64,000 nt of DNA from Halorientalis salina (GCF_005049285.1 NZ_SOSC01000001.1:1-64000), one strand, 5' to 3'. Shown: positions 15,626-25,196, counted from the first letter of the stretch. Made by a program: numbers and translations. Notes: generated from the letters alone by a model not told the origin.

Positions 15626-18352
15626 TTATCTGTCGCCGTCCTGACCGCTGTTGGAAGCGCGCCGTCGCCAGTACAGTTTGTGCATCTCGATCGCGACGCC
15701 GACAGTGAGGGCGATGGCTCCCAGAGCCACCCACAGTCTCGGGTCGACGGGGGCTGATTCGAGAACTCGCTGTGCCGGTGGGTAGTACATCGCGCCGACG
15801 TGAATCAGGAAGGCAGCGAGCGTCCCCGTCAGCAAAATCGGACTCCGGAGTGGAGAGAGTCGGAGCATCGATATCGTCTCCGAGCGGGCGTTGCCGATGT
15901 TGACGATCTCGAAGAGGACGAACAGCAGCAAGACGTGATTGCGTACTGCCGTCTCCGAGAGCCCACTGTCGAGGAGCCACGAAAATGTGAGAAACCCAAA
16001 CACACCCATCGCCAGGGCTGCGACGACGGTGCGCTCTCCCATGAGTCGGTTGAAGATGCGTTCGTCCGGGTCGCGTGGTGGCCGGTCCAGGACATCGTTT
16101 TCCTCCGGCTCGAAGGCGAGGGCGACGTCCTGAACACCGTTCGTCACGAGATTCAGCCAGAGAATCTGGACCGGGGCGAGCGGGAGCGGCATTCCAGCAG
16201 CGAGTGCCAGCAACACGAGTAACACCTCGCCTGCGCCAGTCGAGACGAGGAGATAGATCACCTTGCGGATGTTGTCGTAGGCGATTCGGCCCTGTCTGAT
16301 GCCCGCGACGATGGTCGCGAAGTTGTCGTCACTGATGATCAACTCCGCAGCATCCCTGGCAACGTCGGTCCCCGATTCGCCCATGGCGATACCGATGTTG
16401 GCCTGACGCAACGCGGGGGCATCGTTGACGCCATCGCCCGTGACGGCGACGAAGTGTCCGGTTTCCCTGGCTGCCTCGACGATGTCGAGTTTCTGCGAGG
16501 GGGACACCCGGGCGAAGACACGAGTCGTCCGAACCCGCTCCCGGAGCTCGTCGTCGGGGACGTCTGCCAGATCAGCACCAGTCACCACGTCGTCGTCTTC
16601 CTCGGCCAGCCCGAGGTCCCGAGCGATGGCCAGCGCTGTTTCCGGGTGGTCACCCGTCACCATGGTGACGCCGATACCCGCAGCCTTCGCGGATGCGATC
16701 GCCTCCGCGACCCCCTCACGAAGCGGGTCGATCATGCCGACGAATCCAAGAAAGGTCAGGCCGGCTGGTTCCGTCGGCGGCTCCTCGGAGTTGTATGGGG
16801 CATCAAGCACCCCTGCTGCGACCGCGAGCACGCGATAGCCGTCTTCAGCGAGGTCGGTCGCGTCGTTCAGGAGCCGGTCAGTCGACTCCTGCGAACCGGT
16901 AGCTCCTCCATCGCACATTTCGAGGACGCGCTCGGGAGCACCCTTGACGTACACCTCGATGGTCTCGTCGTCAGGCCCGCGATGGTAGGTTGCGGCGAAT
17001 CGCTGCTCGGACTCGAAGGGGATCTCGTCCACTTGCGGTCGCTCGGCCAGTGCAGTTTCTCGGGTGATTCCGGCTTTCCGACTGAACGACAGGAGCGCGA
17101 TGTCGGTCGGATCACCTCGCCAGGTCCACTCGCCGTCCCGATGGTGCAGTGTGCCCTCGTTACAGAGGGCTGCAGCCCTGGCGAGACGTTCGACGGCATC
17201 ACCGGGAACGGCACCATCCCGTCGGACCGCACCATCCGGTTCGTAGCCCTCGCCGGTGACGTCGAGGTCGGTCCCGTCGGGAAGGCGAACCGTTCGCACG
17301 GTGAGTTCGTTGGCCGTCAGCGTCCCCGTCTTGTCGGTCGCAATCAGCGTACAGCTCCCCAGTCCCTCGACAGCGACGAGTCGCCTGACGATGACACCGA
17401 CATCGGCCATGCGACGGCTGGCGACCCCGAGCGCGACCGTCATCCCCACCGGCAGGCCTTCGGGAATCGCCGAGACGGCCAGTGCGACTGCAAAGAGGAA
17501 CATCTCGACCACGCTATACCCCTGGAAAAATATCCCGACCAGCGCGACGAAGACCGCTGCGACGACGACAGCGATACTGATTAGCTGGGTGAATCGCTCC
17601 ATCCGGGCGACGAGCGGCGGATTTCCACCCTCGACCGCCGTGACGTCTTCGGCGAGACGGCCGACGGCCGTCTCGGCACCGGTTCCCACCACCACACCGC
17701 GACCCCGGCCCCGGGTTACGACAGTACCCGAATAGGCCATGTTCCGGCGGTCACCCAGCGGGTCCGCAGGCGCTCCCTGCCAGTCTTCGTCCTTGGAGAC
17801 CGATTCGGATTCGCCGGTCAGCGGGGATTCGTCGACTGCGAGTTCGTGCGTCTGCGTGAGCCGGATGTCGGCCGGAACGCGAAATCCCGATTCGAGTAAC
17901 ACGATATCGCCGGGAACGACGTCTTCTCCGTCGATCTCGACAGCGTCCCCGTCGCGGAGAACCGTTGCTCGGGTCCGGATGAGTTCCTGCAAGGCCTGAC
18001 TGCTTCGCTCGGCCTGCCACTCCTGGAGGCCACCGATAATTGCATTGATGGCGAGAACGGCGACGATGAACCCAGCATCAGTTAGCTCGCCGATAGCGAC
18101 TGACACGGCGGCGGCGATTGCGAGGATATAGATCAGCGGGCTCTTGAACTGCCGGAGGAGAATCTCCCACCACGTGACCACCTCACCAGCTGGCAGTTCG
18201 TTCGGACCGTATTCCGCTCGTCGCCGAGCGGCGTCGGCAGCTGTGAGCCCATCCGGAGCGGAATCACACGTCTCGTAGATCTCCGCAGCGTCACGGGTAT
18301 GCCAGTGCTCGGTCTCGTTGTCGCCAGTACTCGTAGGTTCCTGTCGTGACAT
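15626..18352 (-). CDS. P2-type cation-transporting ATPase
   Basis: The 908-residue protein has all P-type ATPase signatures: an N-terminal cation ATPase domain (NELPAGEVVTWWEILLRQF), the A-domain TGES, the phosphorylation motif DKTGTLTANEL, KGAPERVL in the nucleotide domain, MVTGDHPETA and GDGVNDAPAL. M4 carries SAIPEGLPVG and M6 NLVTNGVQD, which places it with P2-type Ca/Na/K pumps rather than heavy-metal pumps. About ten membrane helices are visible. It probably exports Ca2+ or monovalent cations from the cytoplasm; the exact ion is not determined. ATG 18352 fits the family N-terminus better than the upstream start at 18394. Confidence 0.9.
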   Translation of the reverse strand: MSRQEPTSTGDNETEHWHTRDAAEIYETCDSAPDGLTAADAARRRAEYGPNELPAGEVVTWWEILLRQFKSPLIYILAIAAAVSVAIGELTDAGFIVAVLAINAIIGGLQEWQAERSSQALQELIRTRATVLRDGDAVEIDGEDVVPGDIVLLESGFRVPADIRLTQTHELAVDESPLTGESESVSKDEDWQGAPADPLGDRRNMAYSGTVVTRGRGRGVVVGTGAETAVGRLAEDVTAVEGGNPPLVARMERFTQLISIAVVVAAVFVALVGIFFQGYSVVEMFLFAVALAVSAIPEGLPVGMTVALGVASRRMADVGVIVRRLVAVEGLGSCTLIATDKTGTLTANELTVRTVRLPDGTDLDVTGEGYEPDGAVRRDGAVPGDAVERLARAAALCNEGTLHHRDGEWTWRGDPTDIALLSFSRKAGITRETALAERPQVDEIPFESEQRFAATYHRGPDDETIEVYVKGAPERVLEMCDGGATGSQESTDRLLNDATDLAEDGYRVLAVAAGVLDAPYNSEEPPTEPAGLTFLGFVGMIDPLREGVAEAIASAKAAGIGVTMVTGDHPETALAIARDLGLAEEDDDVVTGADLADVPDDELRERVRTTRVFARVSPSQKLDIVEAARETGHFVAVTGDGVNDAPALRQANIGIAMGESGTDVARDAAELIISDDNFATIVAGIRQGRIAYDNIRKVIYLLVSTGAGEVLLVLLALAAGMPLPLAPVQILWLNLVTNGVQDVALAFEPEENDVLDRPPRDPDERIFNRLMGERTVVAALAMGVFGFLTFSWLLDSGLSETAVRNHVLLLFVLFEIVNIGNARSETISMLRLSPLRSPILLTGTLAAFLIHVGAMYYPPAQRVLESAPVDPRLWVALGAIALTVGVAIEMHKLYWRRRASNSGQDGDR

Positions 18353-18756
18353 CGGTTCGATCCGTCGTCTAGAGCGGCTCCTCCAGTACCCCACCGATCC
18401 AGTCCCTGACCCGCAGTCTACGTCTGTGGGTGCCCAGAGCGGGACCGAGAGACTCCCTGGTCGACTCTCTCTGCCCCCTCACTGGGTGCTTCCACGGCAT
18501 GGGTGAAAAGAGAGTGGACGTGACGCCAACCAGACAATTGCGGTGACTCGGACCGTCGCTCGGGTACGCCAGTCGACTCGACTGAAAACTGTCGCATCCC
18601 CGATGGGTACAGCGTTCTGAGAACAGTGATCCCCTTTTTCGGCTTCAAACAACTGGAAAAACCAGGTGGGACTGTACTGCTCGATTATCTACTGATTGTG
18701 AACAGTCCCGCATCCTTATCTGTCGACCGGGTGTTTGACGAGTGAGGCAGTAGTTA
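18353..18756. other. 404-bp intergenic region between divergent genes
   Basis: It separates the ATPase (minus) from a small membrane protein (plus). I see no convincing gene. It should contain both promoters; candidate weak TATA-like sequence CCTTATCT lies at about 18714-18721 for the plus-strand gene. A short A/T-rich patch (CCCCTTTTTCGG) lies at about 18631-18642. Confidence 0.45.
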
Positions 18757-18993
18757 ATGGGATTCCTCGATTCGTTCGGCGCACTCGTCAGTAGTATCAT
18801 CGCGGCACTCGTCATGCTGCTCTTTGCGATCCTGAGTTTCTTCATCACGGTGTTCATCGTCCAGGTGGGAGCAGGGTTGGCCGGTTACTCGCCGTCCGGG
18901 GACTTCGTCGTCCTCTCGGCTGCGCTCCTGGCAACGGGTGCGATCGTCGCGGGAGCGACCCCGATGTCGAGTCTCAGCGGCGTCGAAGAGTGA
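18757..18993 (+). CDS. Small two-helix membrane protein
   Basis: The 78-residue product starts MGFLDSFGALVSSIIAALVM and consists almost wholly of two long hydrophobic helices (about 8-45 and 52-68), followed by a short tail ending in SLSGVEE. Composition and the clean haloarchaeal start support a real gene. I recognise no named family; it is monocistronic. Confidence 0.6.
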   Translation: MGFLDSFGALVSSIIAALVMLLFAILSFFITVFIVQVGAGLAGYSPSGDFVVLSAALLATGAIVAGATPMSSLSGVEE

Positions 18994-19130
18994 ACGGTCC
19001 GTGAACTCGGTGAACAGGGTGAACCCAGCGGGAGTCACGGTCGACTCTGGTTTCGACGCGACGCGTCTGGGGCCTCTCGATCCGGGGGAACTACGGGGTT
19101 GGCGGAGCCGGGACGTGTCGACTCGGTCGT

Positions 19131-19571
19131 TCAGTCACCGTCGGCGATGAACGCTTCGAGCGCCTCGCGTGCGTTCTCGACGGCGGCCTCCTTGGTCGCG
19201 GGATAGGCTTCGACTTTGGCGCGGAACGTGATGCCGTCGCCCAGCCGGACGTCGCCGTTGAACGCGGCTTGCTTGTCGATGCGGAGGAAGAGCGAACAGT
19301 TCTCGTCGACCCGCTCGTCGAGTTCGGCGGCCAGTTGGCTGGCGGTGTCGAGGTCGCTCAACCGGCCGAGCACGTGACGCATCTCGTCGGCGCGTTCGAC
19401 GCGAGCCGAGAGGACGACGATCCGGTCGCCGTGGTGGCCCTCTGACGTCGCCCGCTCGATCTCGATGTCTTCCGGCAGGAACGTCCGCAGTGCCCCTTCG
19501 ACTCGCTTCTCGTCCTCGGTGGCATAGCAGAACGTCCGGAGGTCGATGTAGTGGAAGGGGACTGACGGCAT
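19131..19571 (-). CDS. RNA-binding protein, COG1325 (exosome-associated type)
   Basis: The 146-residue protein starts MPSVPFHYIDLRTFCYATED and continues KRVEGALRTFLPEDIEIE, SEGHHGDRIVVLSARVER and ENCSLFLRIDKQAAFNGD. This is the pattern of the archaeal RNA-binding domain family COG1325, often linked with exosome genes. Role inferred as RNA binding. It lies nine bases downstream of the DUF1918 gene and may be cotranscribed with it. Confidence 0.78.
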   Translation of the reverse strand: MPSVPFHYIDLRTFCYATEDEKRVEGALRTFLPEDIEIERATSEGHHGDRIVVLSARVERADEMRHVLGRLSDLDTASQLAAELDERVDENCSLFLRIDKQAAFNGDVRLGDGITFRAKVEAYPATKEAAVENAREALEAFIADGD

Positions 19572-19580
19572 CGCGAGTCG

Positions 19581-19781
19581 TTACTCCTCGTCGTCGTCGC
19601 CGGACTCGACGAGATCGAGTTGTTCCTCGGAGAGACCGGCTTCCTGTCCGTCCTCGAAGTTGACGGTGTACGTCTCGTCGCCGAACATCGTCTCCATCAC
19701 CTGCGTGATGGTCCCCTCTTCGCCGTCGTACTCGCTGTGCTCGTCGTGTAAGATGACGCGGTCGTCTTCGTCGAAACTCAT
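19581..19781 (-). CDS. DUF1918/SH3-like small acidic protein
   Basis: From ATG 19781 the product is 66 residues with a KOW/SH3-like beta pattern: DRVILHDEHSEYDGEEGTIT, then FGDETYTVNFEDGQEAGLSE and a DDDEE tail. Small beta-barrel proteins of this kind are annotated DUF1918 in halophiles. The open frame extends upstream to 19982 but the extension is basic and without similarity to the family, so the internal ATG is preferred. Confidence 0.7.
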   Translation of the reverse strand: MSFDEDDRVILHDEHSEYDGEEGTITQVMETMFGDETYTVNFEDGQEAGLSEEQLDLVESGDDDEE

Positions 19782-19966
19782 ACCGTTCGGTACCCCACGA
19801 TTGCCTAAAAAGGGACTGGTTCGGACCGGCCGAGCCAGTTCCGAACGGCGCCTACCGGCTGGTCGTTCGTTTCCCGTCCTCATCGATTTCGAGTACGCAG
19901 CCGAAGGCGGGCGTCTGCCGCGGGATCTGGTGGTGGGACCGGTCGGTGCCCGTGTCGAAGACTTAT

Positions 19967-19981
19967 TGCAGATACACTGCA
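19967..19981. promoter_or_regulatory. Inverted repeat TGCAG-ATACA-CTGCA in divergent promoter region
   Basis: A perfect 5-bp inverted repeat with 5-base spacer lies between the DUF1918 gene and the Nudix gene, directly followed by TATATGG. It is AT-rich against the surroundings and could be an operator or core promoter for the Nudix gene. No regulator is known. Confidence 0.35.
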
Positions 19982-20066
19982 TATATGGACCTATGAATAA
20001 CGTTACGCCCCCCTGTCACGCCGTTCGGTATCGGTCGTGGACTACCGGTTCCCCGTCGAACCGACG

Positions 20067-20633
20067 ATGACGGCCGTCGATACCCTCTGGTACAAGGCCG
20101 ACGAAGCCGACCAGCAGGCCGAACGCACCTATCACCAACTCAGCGACGCCCATTCGGGATACCTGGAGTACGAGCGCTCCCGTCGGGTCTCCCGGCCCCG
20201 GTTCCGGACGCTCGCCGAACGCATCCGCGAGAACGGACTCCCGTACGGCGCACACACGCTGGTATACCGCGAGTCCGGGCAGTTGCTGCTCGTTCGCCAC
20301 GAGGGCGTTGGTATGTGGGTCGTCCCCGGCGGTGAGGTCGACGGCGACGAGACGTTCAAAGACGGCGCTCGTCGCGAACTCAAGGAGGAAGCAGGCGTCG
20401 AGGCCGATTACGACGGCCTGGCCATCCTGGCGCGCGTGTCCTTCCGAAGCGACGGGTATCAGACCTGGGGCGTCCTTCCCGTCTTCGAGGGACGTGCCCG
20501 GACGACCGACCAGACCGTCAGCGACCCGGACGACGAGATCTCCGACGCCCGCTGGTTTACCGACCTCCCCGAGGACACCCGCGACCGCGCGAGACTGCGA
20601 CGCTGGCGGCGGCAGCGCTTCGGCTCCAGTTGA
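20067..20633 (+). CDS. Nudix hydrolase
   Basis: The 188-residue protein (from ATG 20067) has a helical N-terminal region of about 70 residues and then a Nudix domain. The complete Nudix box is G-G-E-V-D-G-D-E-T-F, K-D-G-A-R-R-E-L-K-E-E-A-G-V, with the catalytic REL-x-EE. Nudix enzymes hydrolyse nucleoside diphosphate derivatives; the substrate here is unknown. The N-terminal helical part (KADEADQQAERTYHQLSDAH) recurs in haloarchaeal Nudix proteins. A GTG at 20037 is an alternative start. Confidence 0.88.
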   Translation: MTAVDTLWYKADEADQQAERTYHQLSDAHSGYLEYERSRRVSRPRFRTLAERIRENGLPYGAHTLVYRESGQLLLVRHEGVGMWVVPGGEVDGDETFKDGARRELKEEAGVEADYDGLAILARVSFRSDGYQTWGVLPVFEGRARTTDQTVSDPDDEISDARWFTDLPEDTRDRARLRRWRRQRFGSS

Positions 20634-20722
20634 GGACTGCCCCGATCCCTTTCGATCTCCGGCAGCTTCACCGCTCGTAATAGACGCCAGACACTTTTAC
20701 CGGAGTCGGGAACCAGCAACCG

Positions 20723-21202
20723 ATGGATCGTTCAACGACTGCGCTCGCAGTTGGGGGGATCGTCGCCGTCGTCGTCGCCGGCGTCGCTGCCGCGTTCGTC
20801 TTCGGTGTGGTTCCGACTGGTGGGGACGGCGCACCGCCGCTGAACGAGAGCACCGACGGCAACGAAACGCAGGCCTTCGCGTTCGACGTCAATCGGACGG
20901 AAAAATGCGGCAAGCAGTGTCGGGAGATGACCGTCACCGTTGCGAACACCGACGACGTGGCCGTCGAGAACGTCACGCTCGATTTCGAGGTGTACGCCGG
21001 GGGATCGGACCCGGTCTGGGAGGGTGCCGAACAGGTCGACACGCTGGAATCGGGGTCGTCGGAATCGATGACGATCACGATCCGCGTCGACGAGGACGGA
21101 TACGAGCAGATCCGCTCGAACTTCGGGACGGTGACGCTGCAGACGACCGTCGAGAACGGCAACGTCACGAACCGCTTCGAGGACGAGCGAAACGTCGCCT
21201 AG
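20723..21202 (+). CDS. Membrane-anchored extracellular beta-domain protein
   Basis: The 159-residue protein has one N-terminal hydrophobic helix (about 6-28, LAVGGIVAVVVAGVAAAFVF), an acidic linker, and an extracellular-type beta-rich domain. The domain contains a close Cys pair (KCGKQC) and a strand pattern like FxLYD or CARDB modules (MTVTVANTDDVAVENVTLDF). Several N-x-T sites suggest N-glycosylation. It probably faces the outside of the cell. Function unknown; it is convergent with the next gene. Confidence 0.65.
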   Translation: MDRSTTALAVGGIVAVVVAGVAAAFVFGVVPTGGDGAPPLNESTDGNETQAFAFDVNRTEKCGKQCREMTVTVANTDDVAVENVTLDFEVYAGGSDPVWEGAEQVDTLESGSSESMTITIRVDEDGYEQIRSNFGTVTLQTTVENGNVTNRFEDERNVA

Positions 21203-22023
21203 CTGCCGTACTCTTTGCCCTCGCGCCGGTCGGCGTTCAGCCGCCGCAGCGTCGCGCGGGCGTTGCTCGCGTCGTAGCCGAACAGCACTGTCTCGCTGTA
21301 CTCGCCGGCCACCTCGGCCGCGTCGATGAGGTTGTCGATGTCGACGTCGACCGCGTACAGTTCGATGCTGAAGGGCGTGTCGAGCGCGGACTCGAACCCT
21401 TTGGCCAGGATTTCGAGCCAGTAGGTCGTCGAGTAGGCCATGTCGTACAGCGGGACGACGAACTCGTCGACGTACTCCGAGAGCGCATCGAGGTCCAACC
21501 CGGCCCGTTCGTAGACGTGTCCGGGGTACGGGTCCGGGTAGAGCGTTAGATACAGGTCGCCGGGGACGCGCTCGCGGGCCTCCCGGACGAACTCGGTGAT
21601 GACGTGGGCGCGCCAGGCCTGCCAGTCGTCGAACTCGCTGTCGGCGAACCGCTGTTCACAGCGGTCGCAGTGACAGTACTCCTCGCGAGGGAAGCCCACG
21701 TCGTCGAGGCGAACGTCCTCCGTGACCTCGACGACGTCTTCGAGGATTTCGAGCAGCCCCTCTCGATAGTCGTCGTGGTTGGGGCAGACGTAGGCCCAGT
21801 CGAAGTACTGGCGCTCGCGGGTCGCCAGTTCGCCCTCGTCGCTTATGGGGATGATGTCCGAGTTCGCACCGGCGGCCGCGTTGTCGCCGAAACAGGAGAT
21901 CATGCTGATGCCGTCCTCGACCGGTTCGGCGGCCCGTCCGGTCACGTCCTTGACTTCGTAGAACGACCGGTCGAACTCACCCCAGGCCAACTCTTCTTCG
22001 TTGCGCGTGACGACGCCGTACAT
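21199..22023 (-). CDS. TIM-barrel-like conserved haloarchaeal protein, glycosidase-like fold
   Basis: The 274-residue protein starts MYGVVTRNEEELAWGEFDRS. It contains ISMISCFGDN, DVRLDDVGFPREEYCHCDRC, LYLTLYPDPYPG and DEFVVPLYDMAYSTTYWLEI, alternating strands and helices typical of a TIM barrel such as those of GH-like families. A CxC-x2-C group (CHCDRC) could bind metal. I do not recognise a specific activity. The end overlaps the preceding plus-strand gene tail by four bases. Confidence 0.6.
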   Translation of the reverse strand: MYGVVTRNEEELAWGEFDRSFYEVKDVTGRAAEPVEDGISMISCFGDNAAAGANSDIIPISDEGELATRERQYFDWAYVCPNHDDYREGLLEILEDVVEVTEDVRLDDVGFPREEYCHCDRCEQRFADSEFDDWQAWRAHVITEFVREARERVPGDLYLTLYPDPYPGHVYERAGLDLDALSEYVDEFVVPLYDMAYSTTYWLEILAKGFESALDTPFSIELYAVDVDIDNLIDAAEVAGEYSETVLFGYDASNARATLRRLNADRREGKEYGS

Positions 22024-22105
22024 GCCACGGGCTAGGCGAGCAGAAAGGAAAAGGCGTTGGGAAAACCCCCCGCTAGTTGGCGGACGATACCGGACGCCAC
22101 GTCCG

Positions 22106-22180
22106 TTATTTCTTGACCGCGAGGCGGTAGACGAGGACGATGGCGACCAGGGCGGCGACGAGTTTGAACTTCTTCGACAT
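22106..22180 (-). CDS. Tiny single-helix membrane protein (24 residues)
   Basis: From ATG 22180 the frame encodes MSKKFKLVAALVAIVLVYRL and ends AVKK. It has a basic N-terminus, a 14-residue hydrophobic core and a basic C-terminus. The whole sequence looks protein-like and lies between two confident genes in the same orientation. A longer upstream frame is Arg/Ser-rich and not credible. Real but unverified small protein; confidence is limited by length. Confidence 0.45.
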   Translation of the reverse strand: MSKKFKLVAALVAIVLVYRLAVKK

Positions 22181-22259
22181 TGCGTAACAAAAGTCGGACC
22201 CTCGGGCTATAATTGTTCCGGGAATCCGCAAAAACCGGGAGCGACGGCGCGAGCGACAG

Positions 22260-22724
22260 TCAGTCGACCTGGATGTGGTCGGCGATTCCCTCGCGGATGA
22301 TCGTGTTACAGTACGCACACCGGACGCCTTCGTCGAGGACGTCGAAGTGGGAGTCGACCGGCTCGCTTTTCGTCGTGATGCAGTTGCGGTTCGGGCATTC
22401 GAGGACGCCGACGACCTGCTCGGGCCGTTCGACGCGGTGTTTCTCGATGACGTCGTAATCCCGGACGATGTTGATGGTCGCGGCCGGCGCGATCAGCGAG
22501 AGGACGTCGACTTCGTCCTGGCTCAGTTCCCGACCTTCGACCTTGACGATGTCTTTCCGGCCGAGCCGGTCGCTCGGAACGTTCATCCCGACGCTGACCT
22601 CCTCGCCGCGGGAGCCGTCGATGCCCAGGATGGCGAGGACGTTCAGCGCCTGGCCGCCCGTGATGTGGTCGATGACCGTCCCCTCCGTGATCTTGCTGAC
22701 GCGGAGTTCCTCGTCGTCAGTCAT
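22260..22724 (-). CDS. pyrI: Aspartate carbamoyltransferase regulatory subunit PyrI
   Basis: The 154-residue protein matches PyrI length. It has an N-terminal nucleotide-binding domain ([30 protein letters not shown]) and a C-terminal zinc domain with Cys110, Cys115, Cys136 and Cys139 (CPNRNC and CAYC). It binds CTP/ATP to tune the catalytic subunit in pyrimidine synthesis. The start overlaps the pyrB stop by four bases, so the two are cotranslated. Confidence 0.96.
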   Translation of the reverse strand: MTDDEELRVSKITEGTVIDHITGGQALNVLAILGIDGSRGEEVSVGMNVPSDRLGRKDIVKVEGRELSQDEVDVLSLIAPAATINIVRDYDVIEKHRVERPEQVVGVLECPNRNCITTKSEPVDSHFDVLDEGVRCAYCNTIIREGIADHIQVD

Positions 22725-23635
22725 GCGTTCCCCTCCAGGATGAGATCGAGCAGCGCCATACGAACCGGGACGCCGTTGTGTGCCTGCTGGAAGTAGTGGG
22801 CGTGGGTCGTCTCGTCGACGTCCGCGGCGATCTCGTCGACGCGCGGGAGCGGGTGCATCACGACCAGGTCGTCGCTCGCCGCCTCCAGGGTCTCGGCGTC
22901 GATCTGGTACTCGCCGGCGATCTCGCGGTACTCGTTCTCGTCGGGGAACCGCTCGCGCTGGATGCGGGTCACGTACAGCACGTCGAGGCTGGGCAGCACC
23001 TCGTCGAGTTCCGTGTGTTCCCGCATCGACGCGCCGGTCTCGTGGAGGTCGTAGCGGACGCTCCGGGGCAACTGGAGGCTTTCGGGACTGATGAAGTGCT
23101 GGGTCGCGTCGAACGTCGTCAGCGCGTGTGCCAGCGAGTGGACCGTCCGGCCGTACTTCAGGTCGCCCATGATGCCGACGGTGAGGTCGTCGAAGCCGGC
23201 CGACTCCCGGATCGTGTGCAGGTCGAGCAGCGTCTGGGTCGGGTGCTGGCCCGCGCCGTCGCCGGCGTTGATGAGCGGAACGTCGACGAAATCGCTGGCC
23301 ATCTTCGCGGAGCCTTCCAGCGGGTGGCGCATCACCAGGGCGTCGGCGTATCCCTCGACGACGCGAACGGTGTCCGCGAGACTCTCCCCTTTCTTGACGC
23401 TGGACTGATCGACCGGTCCCATGTCGACGATGTCGCCGCCGAGGCGCTTCATGGCCGCGCTGAAACTCATCTTTGTGCGGGTGCTCGGCTCGAAAAAGAG
23501 CATCCCGAGCAGTTTGCCGGCGTGCCGGTCGGCCACGGCCGAGGGGTCCGCGGCGATCTCGGCAGCCCGGTCCAGGACGGACTCGATGTCCGCCCTGGAG
23601 AGCTGTTTGGCGCTGATGATGTGGTCGTGCCGCAT
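22721..23635 (-). CDS. pyrB: Aspartate carbamoyltransferase catalytic subunit PyrB
   Basis: The 304-residue protein shows the carbamoyl-phosphate site STRTKMSF, the conserved [21 protein letters not shown] and [10 protein letters not shown]. It catalyses carbamoyl phosphate plus aspartate to carbamoyl aspartate, the committed pyrimidine step. ATG 23635 ([14 protein letters not shown]) is the family start; a longer frame to 23677 adds an unsupported leader. It is first in pyrBI. Confidence 0.96.
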   Translation of the reverse strand: MRHDHIISAKQLSRADIESVLDRAAEIAADPSAVADRHAGKLLGMLFFEPSTRTKMSFSAAMKRLGGDIVDMGPVDQSSVKKGESLADTVRVVEGYADALVMRHPLEGSAKMASDFVDVPLINAGDGAGQHPTQTLLDLHTIRESAGFDDLTVGIMGDLKYGRTVHSLAHALTTFDATQHFISPESLQLPRSVRYDLHETGASMREHTELDEVLPSLDVLYVTRIQRERFPDENEYREIAGEYQIDAETLEAASDDLVVMHPLPRVDEIAADVDETTHAHYFQQAHNGVPVRMALLDLILEGNA

Positions 23636-23723
23636 TAGCGGGTACGCCGTGGCGAACCCCCTTGAATCTCTCGACACGGTGGCTACTCTGACGCCGGTGG
23701 CTCAATCCGTCACTATCTGTGAC

Positions 23724-23749
23724 ACGTACGTACGCTATGTAGTTTACAT
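23724..23749. promoter_or_regulatory. Palindromic AT-rich promoter region upstream of pyrB
   Basis: Between pyrB and the divergent beta-helix gene lie ACGTACGTAC (23724-23733) and ATGTA-GTT-TACAT (23737-23749, perfect 5-bp arms). The position about 100 bases from the pyrB start and 65-90 from the other gene makes it a candidate operator or shared promoter. Confidence 0.35.
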
Positions 23750-23813
23750 GATAAACAGCTAACGGGTGCTGTCAACTCGAGTGGGGTGGACGACGCACGT
23801 CCATTTGATATCG

Positions 23814-25196
23814 ATGTTCGGATCACGTTCCACGGACGACGCGGACGCGGCGCTCACACGAACGAACGGGTGGACGGTCCCTCGGCGGACGTTCCTCTCG
23901 GGTGTGGGAACGGCGGTCGGGATGGGATCGCTCACGGGGAGTGGCCGAGCGGCCCCGAACGGCACCAGCCCGCGAGTACCGGAGGCGACCTACTACGTGT
24001 ATCGGACGAACGACCGCTACCTCGTGGCGAACAGCCCGATTGCGGGGATCGAATTCAACGAACCGGCCGACAGAAACGCCGAGGCGGCGTTCCAGTACGC
24101 CTTCGATAACCTCCCGGAGTCCGGGGGGACTGTCGTCGCCAGTCCCGATACCTTTCGATTCGGGGGCCCTGCGACGCTGGGTACCGGGACGACGCTCGTC
24201 GGTTCGGACGGGACGCGGTTCGTCGGATCGACGACCGGCCAGCGCGACGACCCGTTGCCCAGCGATGCACAGGACAACCCGCTGGCGACGGGGCACGACA
24301 TCGTTCGGCTCCGCGGCGACAACGTCGCTGTCGTGGGGATCGAGTTCGACGCCGACGGTGCTCAACTGGACAACCACGCCGTTCAGGCCGACGGCTGTTC
24401 CGGTGTGTACATCGCCAACAACCGGACCCTCAATGGGTTCCAAATGGCACTCTCCTTCACGGGGTGTGACGACGTGACCGTACAGGGCAACGTGGTCGAT
24501 GGCCCCAACTGGTACGGGATCACCGCCCGCGGTGCCCCGGAGGGGAGCGACATCGACCTCAAACAGTCCACGAACGTCCTCGTGACGTCGAATCGCGTCT
24601 CCGACCTGAAGTTCAACAACATCGCGGTGTACAACGTCCGGGACTTCGCCGTCTCCCAGAACGTCGTCTCCGAGGGCGGACACAGCCTCATCGCGTGTTC
24701 GCCCTCACAGGGCGGGGCTATCGTCGGGAACGTCTGCCGCGACATCGACCGGTTCGGCGGTGACCCTGGCGGTGAAGCGGGGATCGAGATCGAGTACAAG
24801 CGGACGCATATCACCGACGCAGTCGCTGGGACGCCGGCTGAAACGTCGTTCGACATCACGGTCGCCGGCAACCACGTCCGGAACTGCGGCGTCGGCTTCA
24901 TCTCCCGGACGGTGCCCGCCGACCTGGACGACGTGCGCGTCGACGAGGCCCGCCGGAACAAGCGCCCCTACAGCTTCAGCGTCACCGGGAACACTATCAG
25001 CGCGTGTCGGAACGCGGGCATCCGGATCCGCTCGGGCGAGGACGCCGTCCTCGCGACGAACACGCTCCGCCGAAACGGTACCGACCCCGAAAGCGCGGAC
25101 CTCGTCAACGGAAGCGGTGACGAAGCCGCGAACATTGACGTCAACGCCGAGTACACGGCGGGCATTCAGCGGGACCTGAACGTCGTCCGGAACTGA
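23814..25196 (+). CDS. Tat-secreted right-handed beta-helix (pectate lyase-like) protein
   Basis: The 460-residue product from ATG 23814 carries a Tat signal (VPRRTFLSGVGTAVGMG, about 23-39). It is followed by a long series of parallel beta-helix turns recognisable by repeated V/I-x-x-N-x-V/I patterns: GVYIANNRTLNG, DVTVQGNVVDG, NVLVTSNRVSD, DFAVSQNVVSEGG and FSVTGNTISACRNAG. Such folds occur in polysaccharide lyases, epimerases and surface-glycan enzymes. Catalytic residues cannot be assigned, so the substrate is unknown. An earlier GTG at 23766 would put the twin arginines too far in; ATG 23814 is preferred. Confidence 0.8.
   Translation: MFGSRSTDDADAALTRTNGWTVPRRTFLSGVGTAVGMGSLTGSGRAAPNGTSPRVPEATYYVYRTNDRYLVANSPIAGIEFNEPADRNAEAAFQYAFDNLPESGGTVVASPDTFRFGGPATLGTGTTLVGSDGTRFVGSTTGQRDDPLPSDAQDNPLATGHDIVRLRGDNVAVVGIEFDADGAQLDNHAVQADGCSGVYIANNRTLNGFQMALSFTGCDDVTVQGNVVDGPNWYGITARGAPEGSDIDLKQSTNVLVTSNRVSDLKFNNIAVYNVRDFAVSQNVVSEGGHSLIACSPSQGGAIVGNVCRDIDRFGGDPGGEAGIEIEYKRTHITDAVAGTPAETSFDITVAGNHVRNCGVGFISRTVPADLDDVRVDEARRNKRPYSFSVTGNTISACRNAGIRIRSGEDAVLATNTLRRNGTDPESADLVNGSGDEAANIDVNAEYTAGIQRDLNVVRN

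Noticed and set aside
15248-15757. Plus-strand open frames of 100-150 codons downstream of the small DUF7557-like gene
   Set aside because: They are Arg/Ser-rich, have no family signs and partly run antisense into the P-type ATPase gene.
19993-20070. 25-codon upstream frame ending with TGA that overlaps the Nudix ATG
   Set aside because: The ATGA overlap is suggestive of a leader peptide, but the translation looks random and one such overlap can arise by chance.
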